Of a stretch of 64,000 bases of DNA, positions 9,740 to 21,130 are shown one piece after another. The notes under the pieces were generated by a model. The model ran no database searches. It worked only from the letters and a program-made list of their open reading frames with translations, and was not told the origin of the DNA. The stretch spans positions 58,568,899 to 58,632,898 of the forward strand of contig CP092863.1 of assembly GCA_030710605.1 (NCBI GenBank), read 5' to 3'. Source of the DNA: Cordylochernes scorpioides. Lineage: Eukaryota > Arthropoda > Arachnida > Pseudoscorpiones > Chernetidae. The translations under genes were made by a program, and so were the position numbers. How positions within the stretch are numbered: position 1 is the first letter of the stretch; every line of letters starts with the position of its first letter.

Positions 9740-11826
9740 ACAAGCCTAGAAAATAAATTAAGGATTCCAAATAAAATGGAACCTATTTTATAGCATCAGA
9801 TCAGGTTATTGAGTCATAGAAAGGTCTATAAACTTGACAGTGGATTTGACCACCTGCCATAAAATCAGGTTAACAGAACTACTATCAAACTTCAATGCGG
9901 AAATAGCATATAACCTATTGCAATCGGGGTTAATGATAGCTATAAATAGATATTTATTGAATTAAAAATATATATCTTTTAAAAACCTACACTAATATAA
10001 TCAAATATGTTTAATCGAGTTATATTTAAGGGTGAAGAAAGATGCGGGACATATAGAAGAGACTAGAGCAGTCAAAGTGGCCAGTTGAAGAATGGTGTTC
10101 CAGAGATTTATCGAGGTATAATCTCCAGTAATGTATTGGTTTTCCCTCTCTACTGGCATTTTTATCCTTCTCTCCCAGGTCGCGGTCGATGTGGCTGCAG
10201 TTTGGAGGTAGTTTTTCCTCAGCAATGAGGTGGAATGTAGCTGTGATGAGCTCTTTGCCTTTTAATGAACTCTAGTCTAACTCAGTTTATCCGACACAAG
10301 TGTATTCTATAAAAATAGTCAATTGGAATTTTCATTTACTCTCTTCTAAGTTTGGAATAAGCGGTTCTGGAAAGGTAAGGTAGATTTCTACACTGCTGAA
10401 ACTTCATTCCTATCGATGAACTAGGTATCAGAACAAAGTCTAATCAGCACAATCATCATTTCCTTAGTTATAGGGCTTTGTGGCCGAAAATCTGTCGAAA
10501 ACGCAATAGTTGTTCAAAACTGTTTTCAACCTAATTTTATCTTACTTTGAAACATTTTAATAATTTGTCACAAAGAAAGAATGAAAATATAAAATCGGAA
10601 AAAAACGATATTTTATACTAAAATTTATATTGAAAAAAATGTTAAACAACTAATATGGATAAACCTGACTAAAATATTTAAATATAGACTTAAATAGAAG
10701 TTCAGTTGTCGAGTGGTCTAAACCGTTGGTTTTTAAACCGCTACGACTATAGAGGTGACGTTTTACTTTATTATTTACATAATCCAGATTGTGATATTTT
10801 GAGCAATAGAATTGTTAAATATAATTAATGATTATATAAGTTGTATGGGTTTATACTAATTCAACTACGGCCTTTCCTAAAAATAATAAAGATTTAAGTT
10901 ATATTATTGAGAGAAATTTCAATCAATTACCTGAAATATGTGGTGAAAGCAGATAGAGACAGAGTTAACGGTAATTAATATGGTGCAAACTCTCAAATAA
11001 GGACTATTAACTTATGTTTCTAGTTGAAAACTTGGTTACGGTATTTAGGAAAGCTATGGTTTCGTGAACTTTATGTTATTAAGTCAAATACGATATTAGA
11101 GCGGTATGGTAGACTGACTGGCGAAACCGTTGGGAGTGTTCTCCACTTATTATTCAGGTCCTCCCAATATTTTTTCATTGAAGTGAGGGAAGTATTGAAT
11201 TTTGTAGACACAGATCGAACGCATAACCTTGTGAATAATTGAAATTTCATATAGGAGGGGTAGATATTTATTAAAATATTAACTAATAGGAACCCTCCTA
11301 AAACTTATAAAAATGAGAGAGAATCGAAAAGTCAGAATGATAGAAGACACAAAATATCTAGCCTCCGAAGGAATTAGAACAAAATGGCTTGGAAGTTGAA
11401 AGTTTGATAACAAGGGTTAGACCCTAACTAGAAAGAATTGTTAAGACAAAGAATTCTGTTAATATTTTTCAACTGATATTTTTATTACTCTGCTTACAGC
11501 AAAGAGATGATATTGTAGGGCCTGACTAAACTGTAGTAACCCTGTTTAGAAGCTTCACCTTTTGAATTTGATAGATTGTTCTAACATTTTTTATTGGTAT
11601 GACATAATTATATAGCCTCAATTTGGAGGCGTTCTTGCTAATTGTGTATTTCAGATTATTATTGTTGTTAATATTTAAATACATTAGAAATATAAATTGT
11701 TTCAAAGCCTTTTTTCACCATTTAAAAAATACATTCCTCAAGAATTCCTCTCATAGTTTTCCGAAATATGTTACGATATCTATAAAAAAGAATTAATTTT
11801 TATCAAAGTGTATTATTAAGTGTAGT
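9740..11826. other. Non-coding stretch with a SINE-head-like segment
   Basis: No gene is supported. At 10702-10765 the phrase GTTGTCGAGTGGTCTAAACC, then GGTTTTTAAACC, resembles a tRNA(Leu/Ser)-type D-arm and anticodon arm, and the SINE head at 50.5 kb. The B box is missing, so it is a relic. The frame at 10001-10225 (-) has no recognisable domain. Confidence 0.35.
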
Positions 11827-11982
11827 CCAAGCATGTCAAACTCAAATCCTAACACGGGCCAAATAAAAAAGTAATAAGATTATGTGGGCAGCAAAAAAAA
11901 GAAAAAAAAGTAATTAAATTTTTATAGTAACATTTATGTAGGTTTATTTTTAAAAATACTAATAAGAAAAAAGAAAGTAAAG

Positions 11983-12312
11983 TTAATATTTTCTCCCTGA
12001 TATTTGGCATCTCTTTTCTGCTACCATCTTTCCTACTCCGGGTGAAATCTTGTTCGCAGTGATTAATTTTAAAACTGACCCAAGGTGAACGTCAGTAATT
12101 CTCGATCTGATTGGAGACTTATTTCCTTTCATATGTGAAAATAACTGCTCGCACCGATAAGTACTTCCAAAGATGGACATAATTTCATATGCTAATTTTC
12201 GAGTGTTTTCAAATCTGGCTGGCAAATATTTGTAAAATTCAGAAACGCCAACTTCAATGAATTTTGTCTTTAAATCTGAATCGCACTGGATATCTATTAC
12301 CTCCATTTGCAT
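11983..12312 (-). pseudogene. hAT transposase C-terminal part (dimerisation region)
   Basis: The frame encodes the hAT C-terminal dimerisation region, with the pattern ARFENTRKLAYEIMSIFGS followed by CEQLFSHMKGNKSPIRSRITD. The 'YxCExLFSxMxxxKSxxRSRxTDxxL' order is characteristic of GTF2IRD2/FAM200/ZBED5-type domesticated hAT proteins and their invertebrate parents. It ends SGRKY-stop. The N-terminal continuation lies beyond the Copia, at 16838 and up, in the same strand. It joins at the GTACT target duplication, so this is the 3' exon-like piece of one transposase broken by insertion. Confidence 0.85.
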
Positions 12313-12325
12313 ATGATTAGGTACT

Positions 12326-12524
12326 TGTTGTATTCCAATTGATTACACACAGCGCCCAACGTTAATTATACTTTAATTAACTACAAGGTAAAGGGATTAT
12401 ATATAGATTAAAAGTAAACACACATGGAGAGAAGGAATGGCGTGGCAACGCCGCAGGTAGGGTTACAACATCGGCAGGAAGTGTGACGTCAGCTTAGGGT
12501 TGCCGAGAAGCCAACGGTCCAACA
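12326..12524 (-). repeat. Copia 3' LTR
   Basis: 199 bp. Read on the minus strand it begins TGTTGGACCGTTGGC and ends GGAATACAACA. It is flanked on its outer side by GTACT (12321-12325). A purine-rich GAGGGAGGAGTT lies just upstream on the minus strand (12525-12536) and fits a polypurine tract. Confidence 0.92.
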
Positions 12525-12685
12525 AACTCCTCCCTCGAAGTGATCCCTTCTTTATGGATTACTTCGCCGTCCATAAGTCTCGAACGATGAAGTTCGTGTA
12601 GGTTTCTCCCCAATGGCTTGGTCAAAATGTCCGCTAGGTTTCTTCCACTTGTAACATAGTCCAGTTTAATCACACCGTCATCCAC
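12494..12685 (-). pseudogene. Copia pol C-terminus (end of RNase H)
   Basis: The frame reads DYVTSGRNLADILTKPLGR, the conserved 'ADxLTKPL' end of Copia RNase H. It is separated from the main RT/RNase H frame by a TAG stop and a frameshift between 12685 and 12762. The frame runs on a few codons into the LTR. Confidence 0.85.
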
Positions 12686-12759
12686 CTTTTCTCTGACAAA
12701 GTGATATCTAATAGCGATGTGTCTGGTCTTGGATCGGCTGATGTAGCTCTTGGCGTGTG

Positions 12760-14028
12760 CTATACCGCTTGGTTATCGCACCACACCGGAGTTGTCTCAA
12801 CCATATTATGTGGTATATCCAAAAGGTTCAGGAACTCCCTGATCCATGTCACTTCCCTGACTGACGATGATAGGGAAATGTATTCCGCCTCCATTGTGCT
12901 GAGGGCGGTGACAGTTTGCTTTGAACTTCGCCATAGGATTGGAGCGCCTGCAAACATCACTACGTAACCCGATGTACTCTTTCTGTCTTCCAGGTTGGTT
13001 CCCCAATCTGCATCCGAATAGACACACAGTTGTTCCCCAGTCCGTCTATAGGTGATGCCTAGATGCTCTGAAGATTTTAAGTATCTTAAAATTCGTATCG
13101 CAGCAACCCAGTGTTTTCTAGAGTACTTTGAACAATAGCGAGCCAATTGACTTACTGCATAGGCAATGTCTGGCCTTGTCCGCTGTGAAATGTAGAGCAG
13201 TCCACCAATTAGTTCACGGTAGGGAAGGTCTTGGCAGTTTTCTTCATCTTCTTCCTCAAGAAGTTCTGGTCTGGTTTCCATCGGCGTTGAGACTTCTCTT
13301 CCTTCCTGAAGATTGAACCTTTCCAGTAGACTTTTTATATATGCTCTTTGTGTTAGAGTTACGCATCCACCCTTTGATCGAGTGAAGTTGACACCAAGCA
13401 GGTAGGATACTGGTCCGATGTACTTTGTTTCGAAGTGACCTCTCAGCAGTTCAATGCACTTTTCTCTCACTTCTTGATTCTCCGTCAGAGTAAGAATATC
13501 ATCCACGTATAATGATAGTATTATCATTCCTTCGTTCAGCTTGAGCTTGTAGACACAAGGGTCAACTGGATTCCTCAAAAATCCATTTTTCTTCAACCAC
13601 TAATCAAGGCACTTGTTACAACATCTGCCGCTTTGCTTCAGTCCGTACAGAGACCTTTTGAGTTGGCAGTAAAGATGTTCCTCACCAGGTTTAACAAAGC
13701 CTTCTGGTTGTTCCATGTAGATAACTCGGTCAAGCTTGCCGTAGAGATAAGCACTTTTCACGTCATATTGGTCTATGAACCAGTTATTTTCAACACCTAT
13801 TGCTGTGAGCAGTCTTGTCGTTTCAAAACTAGAAACAGGTGAGTAAATCTCATCATAATCGATTCTCTTTTGTTGAGTGAAGCCCTTTGCGACAAGTCGG
13901 GCCTTGTATCTAACTACTTGACCCTCGGCGTTGGTCTTCTTGTGTAGTACCCACTTACAAGCAATTGGGGCAGAGTCTTTTGGTAGTTCTGTTAGTTCCC
14001 AAACATTGTGCTTTCTCAAGGATTCCAA
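12760..14028 (-). pseudogene. Copia reverse transcriptase and RNase H
   Basis: Two same-frame segments (13600-14028 and 12760-13596) are separated by a single stop at 13600-13602. The N-terminal segment has CKWVLHKKTNAEGQVVRYKA, LVAKGFTQ and the YDVKSAYLYGKL motif with the first catalytic aspartate. The second segment has SLYVDDILTL (YVDD) and the Copia RNase H signature DADWG...RKSTSGYV, followed by SSKQTVTALSTMEAEY. It stops at CDNQAV-TAG. Catalytic residues are present, so decay is by stops and frameshifts rather than by loss of motifs. A further in-frame stop separates it from the integrase segment at 14029. Confidence 0.9.
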
Positions 14029-15042
14029 TTATTTTTCGATTGCTTCAAGCCAATGCTCAGCTTCAGTGCCTTGGATAGCTTCTTTATACGAAGTAGGATC
14101 TCCCTTATTTACTTCAGTACTGAGGAGTTCAATTGAGTTCTGAGCATTTCTCTGGTTCCTTAGGATCATTGGATGAGATCGAGTAGGAGAAGGCTTCACA
14201 GTATCTTCATTATGGCTGTCCTCTTCTGTAGGTGTCACGTCTTCTTGATCTAATAAAGACACTGGATTCTCTTCAATCTCCCGTTGAGTCCCATAGCTGT
14301 AGTGTTCAACTGATGGAAGCACCTCCCGGTTGCTGTCGTTCCTCAATACATCACTCTCTTTGAAGACACAGTCCCGAGATTCCACCATTTTCTTCATCTC
14401 AGGAATCCACACTCTGTAGCCACGTCCTCTGAGTGCATATCCTACAAGGTTACCTTTGACAGCTCTCCTTTCGAGTTTGGATTTACGGACTTGTCTTGGA
14501 ATATGGACAAATACTTGACAGCCAATAGCTCTTATGTGTTTAAGACTAGGCTTGTTCCCTGTCCACAGTTCATATGGCGTGCTTTCACCATTGTTATTGT
14601 TGAGAACTCTGTTTCTGACATAGGCTGCGGTGTAAGTCAGCTCCGCCCAGGAAGCCTTTGGCAGACGACTTCCAGATATAGTGCTCCTGACAAGATCTAG
14701 GAGTTTCCTATTCATTCTTTCTGCCACACCATTCTGTTGGGGTGTATACGTCATAGTGCGTTCATGAACTATTCCAACGCTCTTGCAGAAAGTGTCCCAT
14801 TCCTTGGAACAAAATTCCAAGCCATTATCCGTACGTATTCGTTTTAGTTTCCGGCTGGTTTGTTTTTCAGATTCTTGAATCCACTCTTTGACTTTTCTCA
14901 GGGTTCCGCCTTTGTTTTTAAGGAAAAATACACTTGTATATCTCGTAGATTCATCGATGATGGTTAAGACGTACTTGGCTCCTCCCCAGCTCAATACGTC
15001 GAGCGGACCCATCAAGTCCGCATGCACCAATTCCAACGGCAT
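14029..15042 (-). pseudogene. Copia integrase
   Basis: The frame starts near ELVHADLMGPLDVLSWGG, which holds the first catalytic aspartate. It continues with RTDNGLEF (second aspartate) and YTPQQNGVAERMNRKLLD, which holds the catalytic glutamate, so the D,D-35-E triad is intact. The C-terminal part has the Copia 'GYALRGRGYRVW' region and an acidic linker leading to RT. Upstream, the HHCC zinc-finger part (around 15043-15210) is in another frame with a stop between, so this is a broken pol gene. Confidence 0.9.
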
Positions 15043-15216
15043 GATTTATTTTTCCTCCTTGTGTGAGTGTTGAAGGAATGGCAGACGGTAAGACTTGACG
15101 ATCAAGCAGTCTTCGCACTTTTCTGGCTTTGCCGGTCTGCAATCAAGTCCTCTTACGCTTTGGTTCTTGGCCATCTTTGCTATCGTATATGCATTTACAT
15201 GCATCAGCCTTTTGTG

Positions 15217-15702
15217 TCAAAGTTCCAGTGTAAGCTCTTCCTTGCATTCAGATGCAAGAGAAACATGATCATTCTGATCTATCGGAGAGGATGGAGTAGT
15301 CTGGACGTAGTAAAGTCTACCCAACTTCTTTCCCTCTATCAAGAGTTTACCTTTCATGTCCATAATGTGGCAACCACTCCTGTTGAAGACAACCTTTCTA
15401 CCGTTTTCTATCATTTGGCGTACAGACAGAACACTGTGACGCATATCTGGAACATACAAGGTGTTCTGGGCAACCATATTGCTGGCATCTCCTTTGTGTC
15501 CAACAATATTGGCACTGACAGTACCGATACCACATGCTTCTATAGAAGAACCATTCGCAACAGTGATGGAACTCATATTGCTTGTGCACTCTTTCAGACA
15601 TGTGAAGTAATCTCTCTTGGGAGTCATATGGTGCGTCGCTCCAGAATCTATGATCCAGGTCTCGGCGGTAGCTCCAAACAAAGTGTTGCACATTGCCGAC
15701 AT
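15217..15702 (-). pseudogene. Copia aspartic protease
   Basis: ETWIIDSGATHHMTP is the Copia-type protease active site (DSGAT). It is followed by the usual 'LYVPDMRHSVLSVRQM' stretch and the 'GRLYYV' motif before the integrase zinc finger. It lies in the same frame as gag and is separated from it only by a TAA stop at 15718-15720. Copia normally has one continuous gag-pol frame, so this stop is either decay or a read-through site; decay is more likely given the other lesions. Confidence 0.88.
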
Positions 15703-15717
15703 ATTTACGCTTTTGTT

Positions 15718-16530
15718 TTAGTCAAACCTCTTTGGTCTTTGTTCATTCTTTCCTTTCTTCCTGCATTCCCTTGCATAATGGCCTTTACCTCCACATTTGA
15801 AACAAACAACCTTTGCTTTAAATTGTTTTCCTGTTTCAATGGGCTTCGAAGAGGCATTAGCGACCATGGCACCCACATCTTTTGGTAGATTTGACGAACG
15901 CCTTTCTGCTTCTGCCAACAGCCGTCTTTTAACTGTGGCGGTCGTGAAGTCTGAACCAGGCAAGTTACATATGGTTGAGACAACGGTGTCCCAATCCTCT
16001 GGTAATCCACCCAAAAGAACCATAGCCAAATCGCCATCATCAATTTTGTCGCCAATTTGGGCCAGTTCGTTTACAATGTAGTTTATCTTCCCCATATACC
16101 CTTCCATATTGCTGTGCTGAGTCAACCTTTCGCCATATAACTGCCTTCTTAGTTGTACGGCTCGATATCTACTATCCTTTGGTGCGTATAGTTTTTCCAG
16201 TTCTTCCCAGACCTCTTTCGGAGTATTCAAATGTTGAACATGCAATTGTTGTTCATCATTAATCCCGAGGCAAATTTTTGCAAACGCCTTACCCTCCCGC
16301 GACAAAAAAAAAAGTTTTGTTGCAACAAGGTCACTAGGGTCAGGCTTAGCCTCTCCTGGATTGATCAAACTCCACAAATCGTTTTCGATTAGAACGAGTT
16401 TCATCTGGAAGCTCCAGCTGGAGTAATTAGCACCATTTAATTTTGTAATCGTCGTGTTTGCCATTTTACAAAATATTTGGTAAGTAGAAAAAGGATGGTC
16501 CAAGTAATCAAAGGAAATTTGGTTACTCAC
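15718..16530 (-). CDS. Copia gag
   Basis: The likely start is the internal methionine of MANTTITKLNGANYSSWSFQ, the common Copia gag start with the 'L.G.NY..W' motif; the frame runs in upstream without it. The UBN2-type gag core follows (residues ~70-170 with 'VWEELEKLYAPKDSRYR'). It ends with the CCHC zinc knuckle CFKCGGKGHYARECRKK and a basic tail. The length, about 250 aa, is normal for the family. This is the only Copia segment seen without an internal stop. Confidence 0.88.
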   Translation of the reverse strand: MSNQISFDYLDHPFSTYQIFCKMANTTITKLNGANYSSWSFQMKLVLIENDLWSLINPGEAKPDPSDLVATKLFFLSREGKAFAKICLGINDEQQLHVQHLNTPKEVWEELEKLYAPKDSRYRAVQLRRQLYGERLTQHSNMEGYMGKINYIVNELAQIGDKIDDGDLAMVLLGGLPEDWDTVVSTICNLPGSDFTTATVKRRLLAEAERRSSNLPKDVGAMVANASSKPIETGKQFKAKVVCFKCGGKGHYARECRKKGKNEQRPKRFD

Positions 16531-16619
16531 GTTTTAGGCTTCGCGCTTCTTCAGTCTGACGTTTTAAGTCTTGTGCTTCTTCAGTTTCACCTTTTAGGCC
16601 TTGCGCTTCTTCAGTCTCA
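16529..16619 (-). repeat. Three 30-bp tandem repeats in the Copia leader
   Basis: Three adjacent 30-bp copies, each like ACGTTTTAGGCTTCGCG followed by CTTCTTCAGTCTG on the plus strand, lie between the 5' LTR and the gag start. They differ at a few positions each. A leader repeat of this sort could be an RNA structural or packaging signal, which is inference. Confidence 0.75.
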
Positions 16620-16626
16620 TAATCTT

Positions 16627-16825
16627 TGTTGTATTCCAATTGATTACACACAGCGCTCAACGTTAATTATACTTTAATTAACTACAAGGTAAAGGGATTA
16701 TATATAGATTAAAAGTAAACACACATGGAGAGAAGGAATGGCGTGGCAACGCCGCAGGTAGGGTTACAACATCGGCAGGAAGTGTGACGTCAGCTTAGGG
16801 TTGCCGAGAAGCCAACGGTCCAACA
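16627..16825 (-). repeat. Copia 5' LTR
   Basis: 199 bp, near-identical to 12326-12524, TG...CA termini, outer flank GTACT at 16826-16830. On the minus strand the sequence after it is AAGATTATGAGACTGAAG; I do not recognise it as a standard initiator-tRNA binding site. Confidence 0.92.
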
Positions 16826-16837
16826 GTACTGATTCTA

Positions 16838-18321
16838 TATTTATCGAGAAAATCGAAGAAAACAAAGCAAACTTGTCTTCCAAAGAATTGAAATCAGAAA
16901 ACCTTGTTTCAAATTCATTTCTAAGACTTATAATTTTTTCCGCATATTTTTGATACGATGCAGTTTCACCTAAACTTGATTAGTACATGTTGCATGTCGG
17001 AAAGTGCATTAAATCTTCGTTTTTCAACTGCTTTTCCAAAAGAACTAGCTTACATTTGAATGCATTAACTTGGTCACACATGTTGGTAATGATCTGATTT
17101 CCTTGCAGTTTCAAATTTGAATCCGACAAGTGTTTTGTTATGTCGACCATGAAGGAAAAATCTTGCAACCATACTTGATCAGAAAACAAAGTGATGTCTT
17201 GATTCTTGGTTATTAAAAACTGACATATTTCTTCTTTCAAGTCCCAAAATTGTTTGAGAACCTTGGAGCATGATAGCCAACGTACCTCTGTATAGTATGA
17301 TAAACCTGAATATTCGCTTTCTAATTCAGTTAAGAACAGAGAGAACTGTCGCTGATTTAAACCTCGAGATCTTATGAAATTGATGAATATTTTGATAGGT
17401 GTCAACACATTTTCCATTTTTATTACCTTCGTACATAATACTTCCTGATGTATAATGCAATGCGTATGATTAATATTGGAACCATCAGAAATTTCACTTA
17501 GTTTTTTTCGCAGTAATGCTACGAAACCGTTGGTTTTTCCAGTCATTGAAGGAGCTCCATCTGTTGCTACAGAAGTCAATTTTGATTGAGGTAAATTGTA
17601 TTTTTGCAGAAGATCATAAACGCAATTAAATATATCTTCTCCTGTAATAGAGCCATGGTACTAGTTCCAATAATTCCTCAAAAATGTTGAAATCCGTGTC
17701 GCAAGCTCGAAAAAAAAACAGCTAACTGAGCTACCCTCTCAATGTCCGTACTCTCATCACAGGCAATGGAAAATGCTTCGAAACAAGATGATATTTCTTT
17801 TATCTGATCATTTAAATTTCTGGCCATATCAGTAACTCTTTCCACAACGGTATTTCGAGACAAAGATAATGCTTGAAACGTCTTCACACTTCCAGGACAA
17901 AAAATTTCTGCAGCTTTAATTAAACATTCCTCGATGAAATCACCTTCAGTAAAAGGTTTTGAGTGTTTAGCTATCAACTACAATAAAACGTAGCTCGCAT
18001 GCACCGCCGCTTCACTCTCTTGTGATACTTTAGTAAACATAAACTGTTGTTTTTTCATTTCCAACTTGAACTCTTTTAACTTTTCTTGTCTCATTAAACC
18101 TTCGTAGGTAACATATTTTGATTTATGTTGTTCATAATGACGTTTAATGTTATATAATTTGGTACACTAATAGCATTATTACATATCAAGCAGATGATTT
18201 TATCTTTTACTTCAGAGCAAAAATACTCGAATTCCCACTTTTCTTGAAAATTCCTGTTCGTCAGCAATATTTCGTTTAGTTTTACTGCCACTTGGTTTTG
18301 ATGAAGACATATTGAATACAA
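16838..18321 (-). pseudogene. hAT transposase N-terminal and catalytic part
   Basis: Read on the minus strand: a BED-like or C2H2-like N-terminus (18094-18321) with FQEKWEFEYFCSEVKDKIIC and CLIC, as in GTF2IRD2-type proteins; then 17678-17977 with FEAFSIACDESTDIERVAQL (catalytic aspartate, 'DESTD'); then 16980-17579 with TSVATDGAPSMTGKTNGFV, the second conserved motif, and 'HCIIHQE...', the hAT CCHH-like block; then the long helical region to 16838. It is broken by frameshifts near 18150 and 17695 (the latter in a run of A), and by stops at 17978 and 16980. The coding part ends at the Copia insertion. Confidence 0.85.
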
Positions 18322-18329
18322 AGGTCTGA

Positions 18330-19046
18330 AAAAAAAATAGTAATCGCTAACACAAAATAATAAAACCTTTCAATTAATATTTTATTTTTTTTAATTAATA
18401 TTTTTTAACTTACCAGACACAAAATAACTACACAAATTATTGAACGTAACTCAATTTTTTTTTTTTCTAGTACTCCGAAAGAATATTTTCTCTTTAAACT
18501 TTAAGGCACACAATACTTATGGCGATGTACATACGTTATGTATGTAGGATTGTTGCGTGATGTGTTGGTGTGGCTTGTGGAAAGGCCGCTGATAAAATTA
18601 TAATTAAAATTAATTTATTTAAAGCCCGAAATATAAAAATAGAAAAGAAGCAACGGTTGAAGTAACGGCCGCCGGAGTTAGCCTAGATGTTTACCGCGTC
18701 AGTCGCCAGAGTCTCTGATGACGTCCCGGGCGCATGCGTAGTCAGGTTGACGCCCGCGGATGCCGAGGCCGTCCTAGTTCGGCTCGCTGAAGCAAAGTGT
18801 AGTCGCCACATGTATTTAGGTATAATATTATCAAAACTTACGACTTATGTATGGCGACCAGTGGTTCGTTATTAATAAATATATTATGTATAATTACAAT
18901 TTTTAAAAATTAGACTACAAATTTTTATTAATTTTTTTTTTTAATTTATAAAAAAAATATATATTAAAATATATTGTCTGGTGGGCCGCAAATTTATTCG
19001 TTGTGGGCCGCATGAGGCCCGCGGGCCGCGAGTTTGACATGCTTGG
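18330..19046 (-). other. hAT 5' non-coding end
   Basis: A GC-rich island at 18660-18800 contains TGACGTCC and other CpG-rich words. It is followed by AT-rich sequence and the GGGCCGC-rich terminal inverted repeat (18980-19046). It probably carries the hAT promoter; that is inference. Confidence 0.5.
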
Positions 19047-19049
19047 TCT

Positions 19050-19800
19050 AAATAAAGGAACTTAACACTTGCCTGTTGTTCGCGTCGCCTCCGCGTGCTT
19101 CTAATCTATCTATTTCAATCGGCAGATGTAGTGGGATAATTGACTACTTCTTTCCATTAGTATATCATCTAGTCCAGCTTCAACTTATAGCCCAACAAAA
19201 AATATTTTGTGTATCTTCATTTGGCACGTATACAAGTAGCTACATGGTGAATCTACTTTTAAGCTGTATTTTGACAATTCAATTGATCCGATTCGCCACA
19301 ATTAACTAAAAAAAATAGATACGCAATGATTTGAATTTTCAATGAGATATTTTCTATTAGCAAATTCATCATTCTTATCTAAATTTTATTAATTCTCTCT
19401 ACCTGAATATCTCTAGAATATCTAAAAACCTTTAGGATGATTTTTAATTATCTTCTCGTTTATCTCAAGATATCTAAGAGCATCTGCTATATAGTTGAAT
19501 TATGAAGTCTATACAAGAAGAGTGGATACCTTTGTAATATGCAAAAATATAATATGCTACGGGAAATTCAATGATTCAATAATATGTGAACTTTATACGA
19601 AAAATGTTGAAAGGTATGATGAATTTTTTTAAATTTTGCAAGATATGGCCTTTTCATATATTTACTATTTTTTGCTAAAGAATTAAAAAATATATAGATA
19701 ATTAAATTTGAAATAAACAATTATATCGTGTAAATTTATTTTTATATATAAAGATACCTACGATTATTGTGCTCTACAAACTATATTTACAATTAATTAC
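19050..19800. other. AT-rich spacer
   Basis: No gene, RNA or repeat boundary was recognised. Low-complexity AT-rich sequence. Confidence 0.4.
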
Positions 19801-20395
19801 AATTATTTTATTTCCAAAGCGCTATATCCCGCAAGGGATACTTGCGCCAAACAAGGAGAAAAGTTTATTTACATAAGTTATTTACATTATTCAATGAATA
19901 AAAACATTAGAAATTCAGATTTTGTAGAAATTTTAGAATGTATTTACAAAATGAATTGAACTTTAGATATGATTTTTTATCGGAAATCAAATCGTTTAAA
20001 TTATAAACAACTAGTTCATTCTTCATTCTATAATCTTGAAATGCTGGGCAATCGATCAGTAGATGTCTTGAGGTTTGTTCCTCCATACCACAAAAGCAAC
20101 TTGAATCCTCCACTTCCTTTATTCTATTTAGAAAACTTTTGAAATTTCCGTGGTTTGTAACAAATTGAGTATTATAAAAATTTGGACGAAAGTATTTAGG
20201 GATTTCTTGGGGAAAAAAGCTTAAGAAAGTATTATTTGCTTCGTTTTTCAGAACATTCATTCTTGATTTGAGAAAGGTATCTATAATTCCTGGAATAAAT
20301 GGGTCATAAATTTGTTGATCATCTGGGGATAAGTTTCTCAGATCAGAACTATATAAAATTAGTATATCGGAAATTTTTTTAAAATTAGGAAACAT
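19800..20395 (-). pseudogene. LINE 3' end with zinc-binding C-terminus
   Basis: The minus-strand frame 19907-20395 ends the pol of a non-LTR retrotransposon of Jockey/I/R1 type. It has FCGMEEQTSRHLLIDCPAF, the C.C....H....C zinc-binding motif downstream of RNase H/RT in these clades, preceded by an 'FVTNHGNFKSFL' segment. A second diverged copy of the same region lies at 21340-21560 on the same strand, so both belong to one family. The copy is 5' truncated: RT is absent here. The 3' UTR (19800-19906) contains no obvious poly-A tail in the transcript sense. Confidence 0.75.
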
Positions 20396-20399
20396 CTCT

Positions 20400-21130
20400 T
20401 CATAGAATTTACAAAGATTTAAGAATAATAAAAAACATCTAAAATTAATATTACTAAACCATTATTGATTTCTTATTCAATAATTATTTTCAAAACTATT
20501 TTTAGAAAACCTTTTTTTTTTTCAAATATTGGCCAAGCGTCATATCTGTTATCGACACTATCGACTTATCTGTAAAATAAGTTCCTTGAGAGATTTCTTT
20601 TGAAGGAGATATGCCAGCAGAATATTTCCACGTTTAAATTTTCAATTGTAAATTGACGGATAAAAGGTGGATAGAAATTTTATCGAAGAGGAGAAGCCCG
20701 TTCCATTTACCGGAGCCAAATAGAAAGTTGGGCGGAAACATCTTGTGCAACTGTTTCTTTATATTTTTATTCCATCGTCTGCTTCACCTGCTGCCTCTTG
20801 GAACATTTAGGTACAGTCACAAATCTATATCTCCACTAAACTGTCAACGATTTTATCTCGTTGTCAATATCTTTAAATATGTCAGTCTATAGTTTGTAGA
20901 ATAAATAAAAAAATATGAATTAATTATGAATAACGAGAAATGCGATAACTAATCAAGACTACTTTGAAGATATAAGTTGCCTGGCCGGCATTCATATTTC
21001 TTTAAAACAAAAATTCCTCGGCCAGTAATTATTTTTTTCTCATGACATTTCGACAAAAATATTTTTCCCTTGTCATGAAAAAATTAATATTGAAGAATTT
21101 AGCAACCTTAGATACATTTATAACTTCTTT
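20400..21130. other. Spacer between two LINE copies
   Basis: No domain recognised. AT-rich with a somewhat GC-richer patch at 20640-20830 that holds only a short frame. Confidence 0.35.

Larger units (their letters stand above)
12326..16825 (-). mobile_element. Copia LTR retrotransposon, full length, decayed
   Basis: The element is 4,500 bp with 199-bp LTRs at each end and perfect 5-bp target duplications GTACT (12321-12325, 16826-16830). Only one LTR difference was seen by eye (CGCCCAACG versus CGCTCAACG). The domain order on the minus strand is gag with a CCHC knuckle, protease, integrase, reverse transcriptase, RNase H, which is diagnostic of Copia. Several in-frame stops and frameshifts break pol, so it is not autonomous now. 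It is inserted in the hAT transposase. Confidence 0.93.
11827..19046 (-). mobile_element. hAT transposon, interrupted by a Copia element
   Basis: Terminal inverted repeats CCAAGCATGTCAAACTC at 11827 and GAGTTTGACATGCTTGG ending at 19046 bound the element. The right end continues inward with GGGCCGC/GCGGGCC words typical of this hAT group. The transposase lies on the minus strand in two parts either side of the 4.5-kb Copia (12326-16825). Without the Copia the element is about 2.7 kb. I could not find a convincing 8-bp target duplication. Confidence 0.8.

Noticed and set aside
10700-10770. tRNA gene
   Set aside because: It has a D-arm-like and anticodon-like part, but no B box, T arm or acceptor pairing; better read as a SINE-head-like relic.
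12701-13316. Plus-strand frames opposite Copia RT/RNase H
   Set aside because: Shadows of the minus-strand pol gene.
15067-15888. 273-codon plus-strand frame
   Set aside because: Antisense shadow of Copia protease and gag, which have clear motifs on the minus strand.
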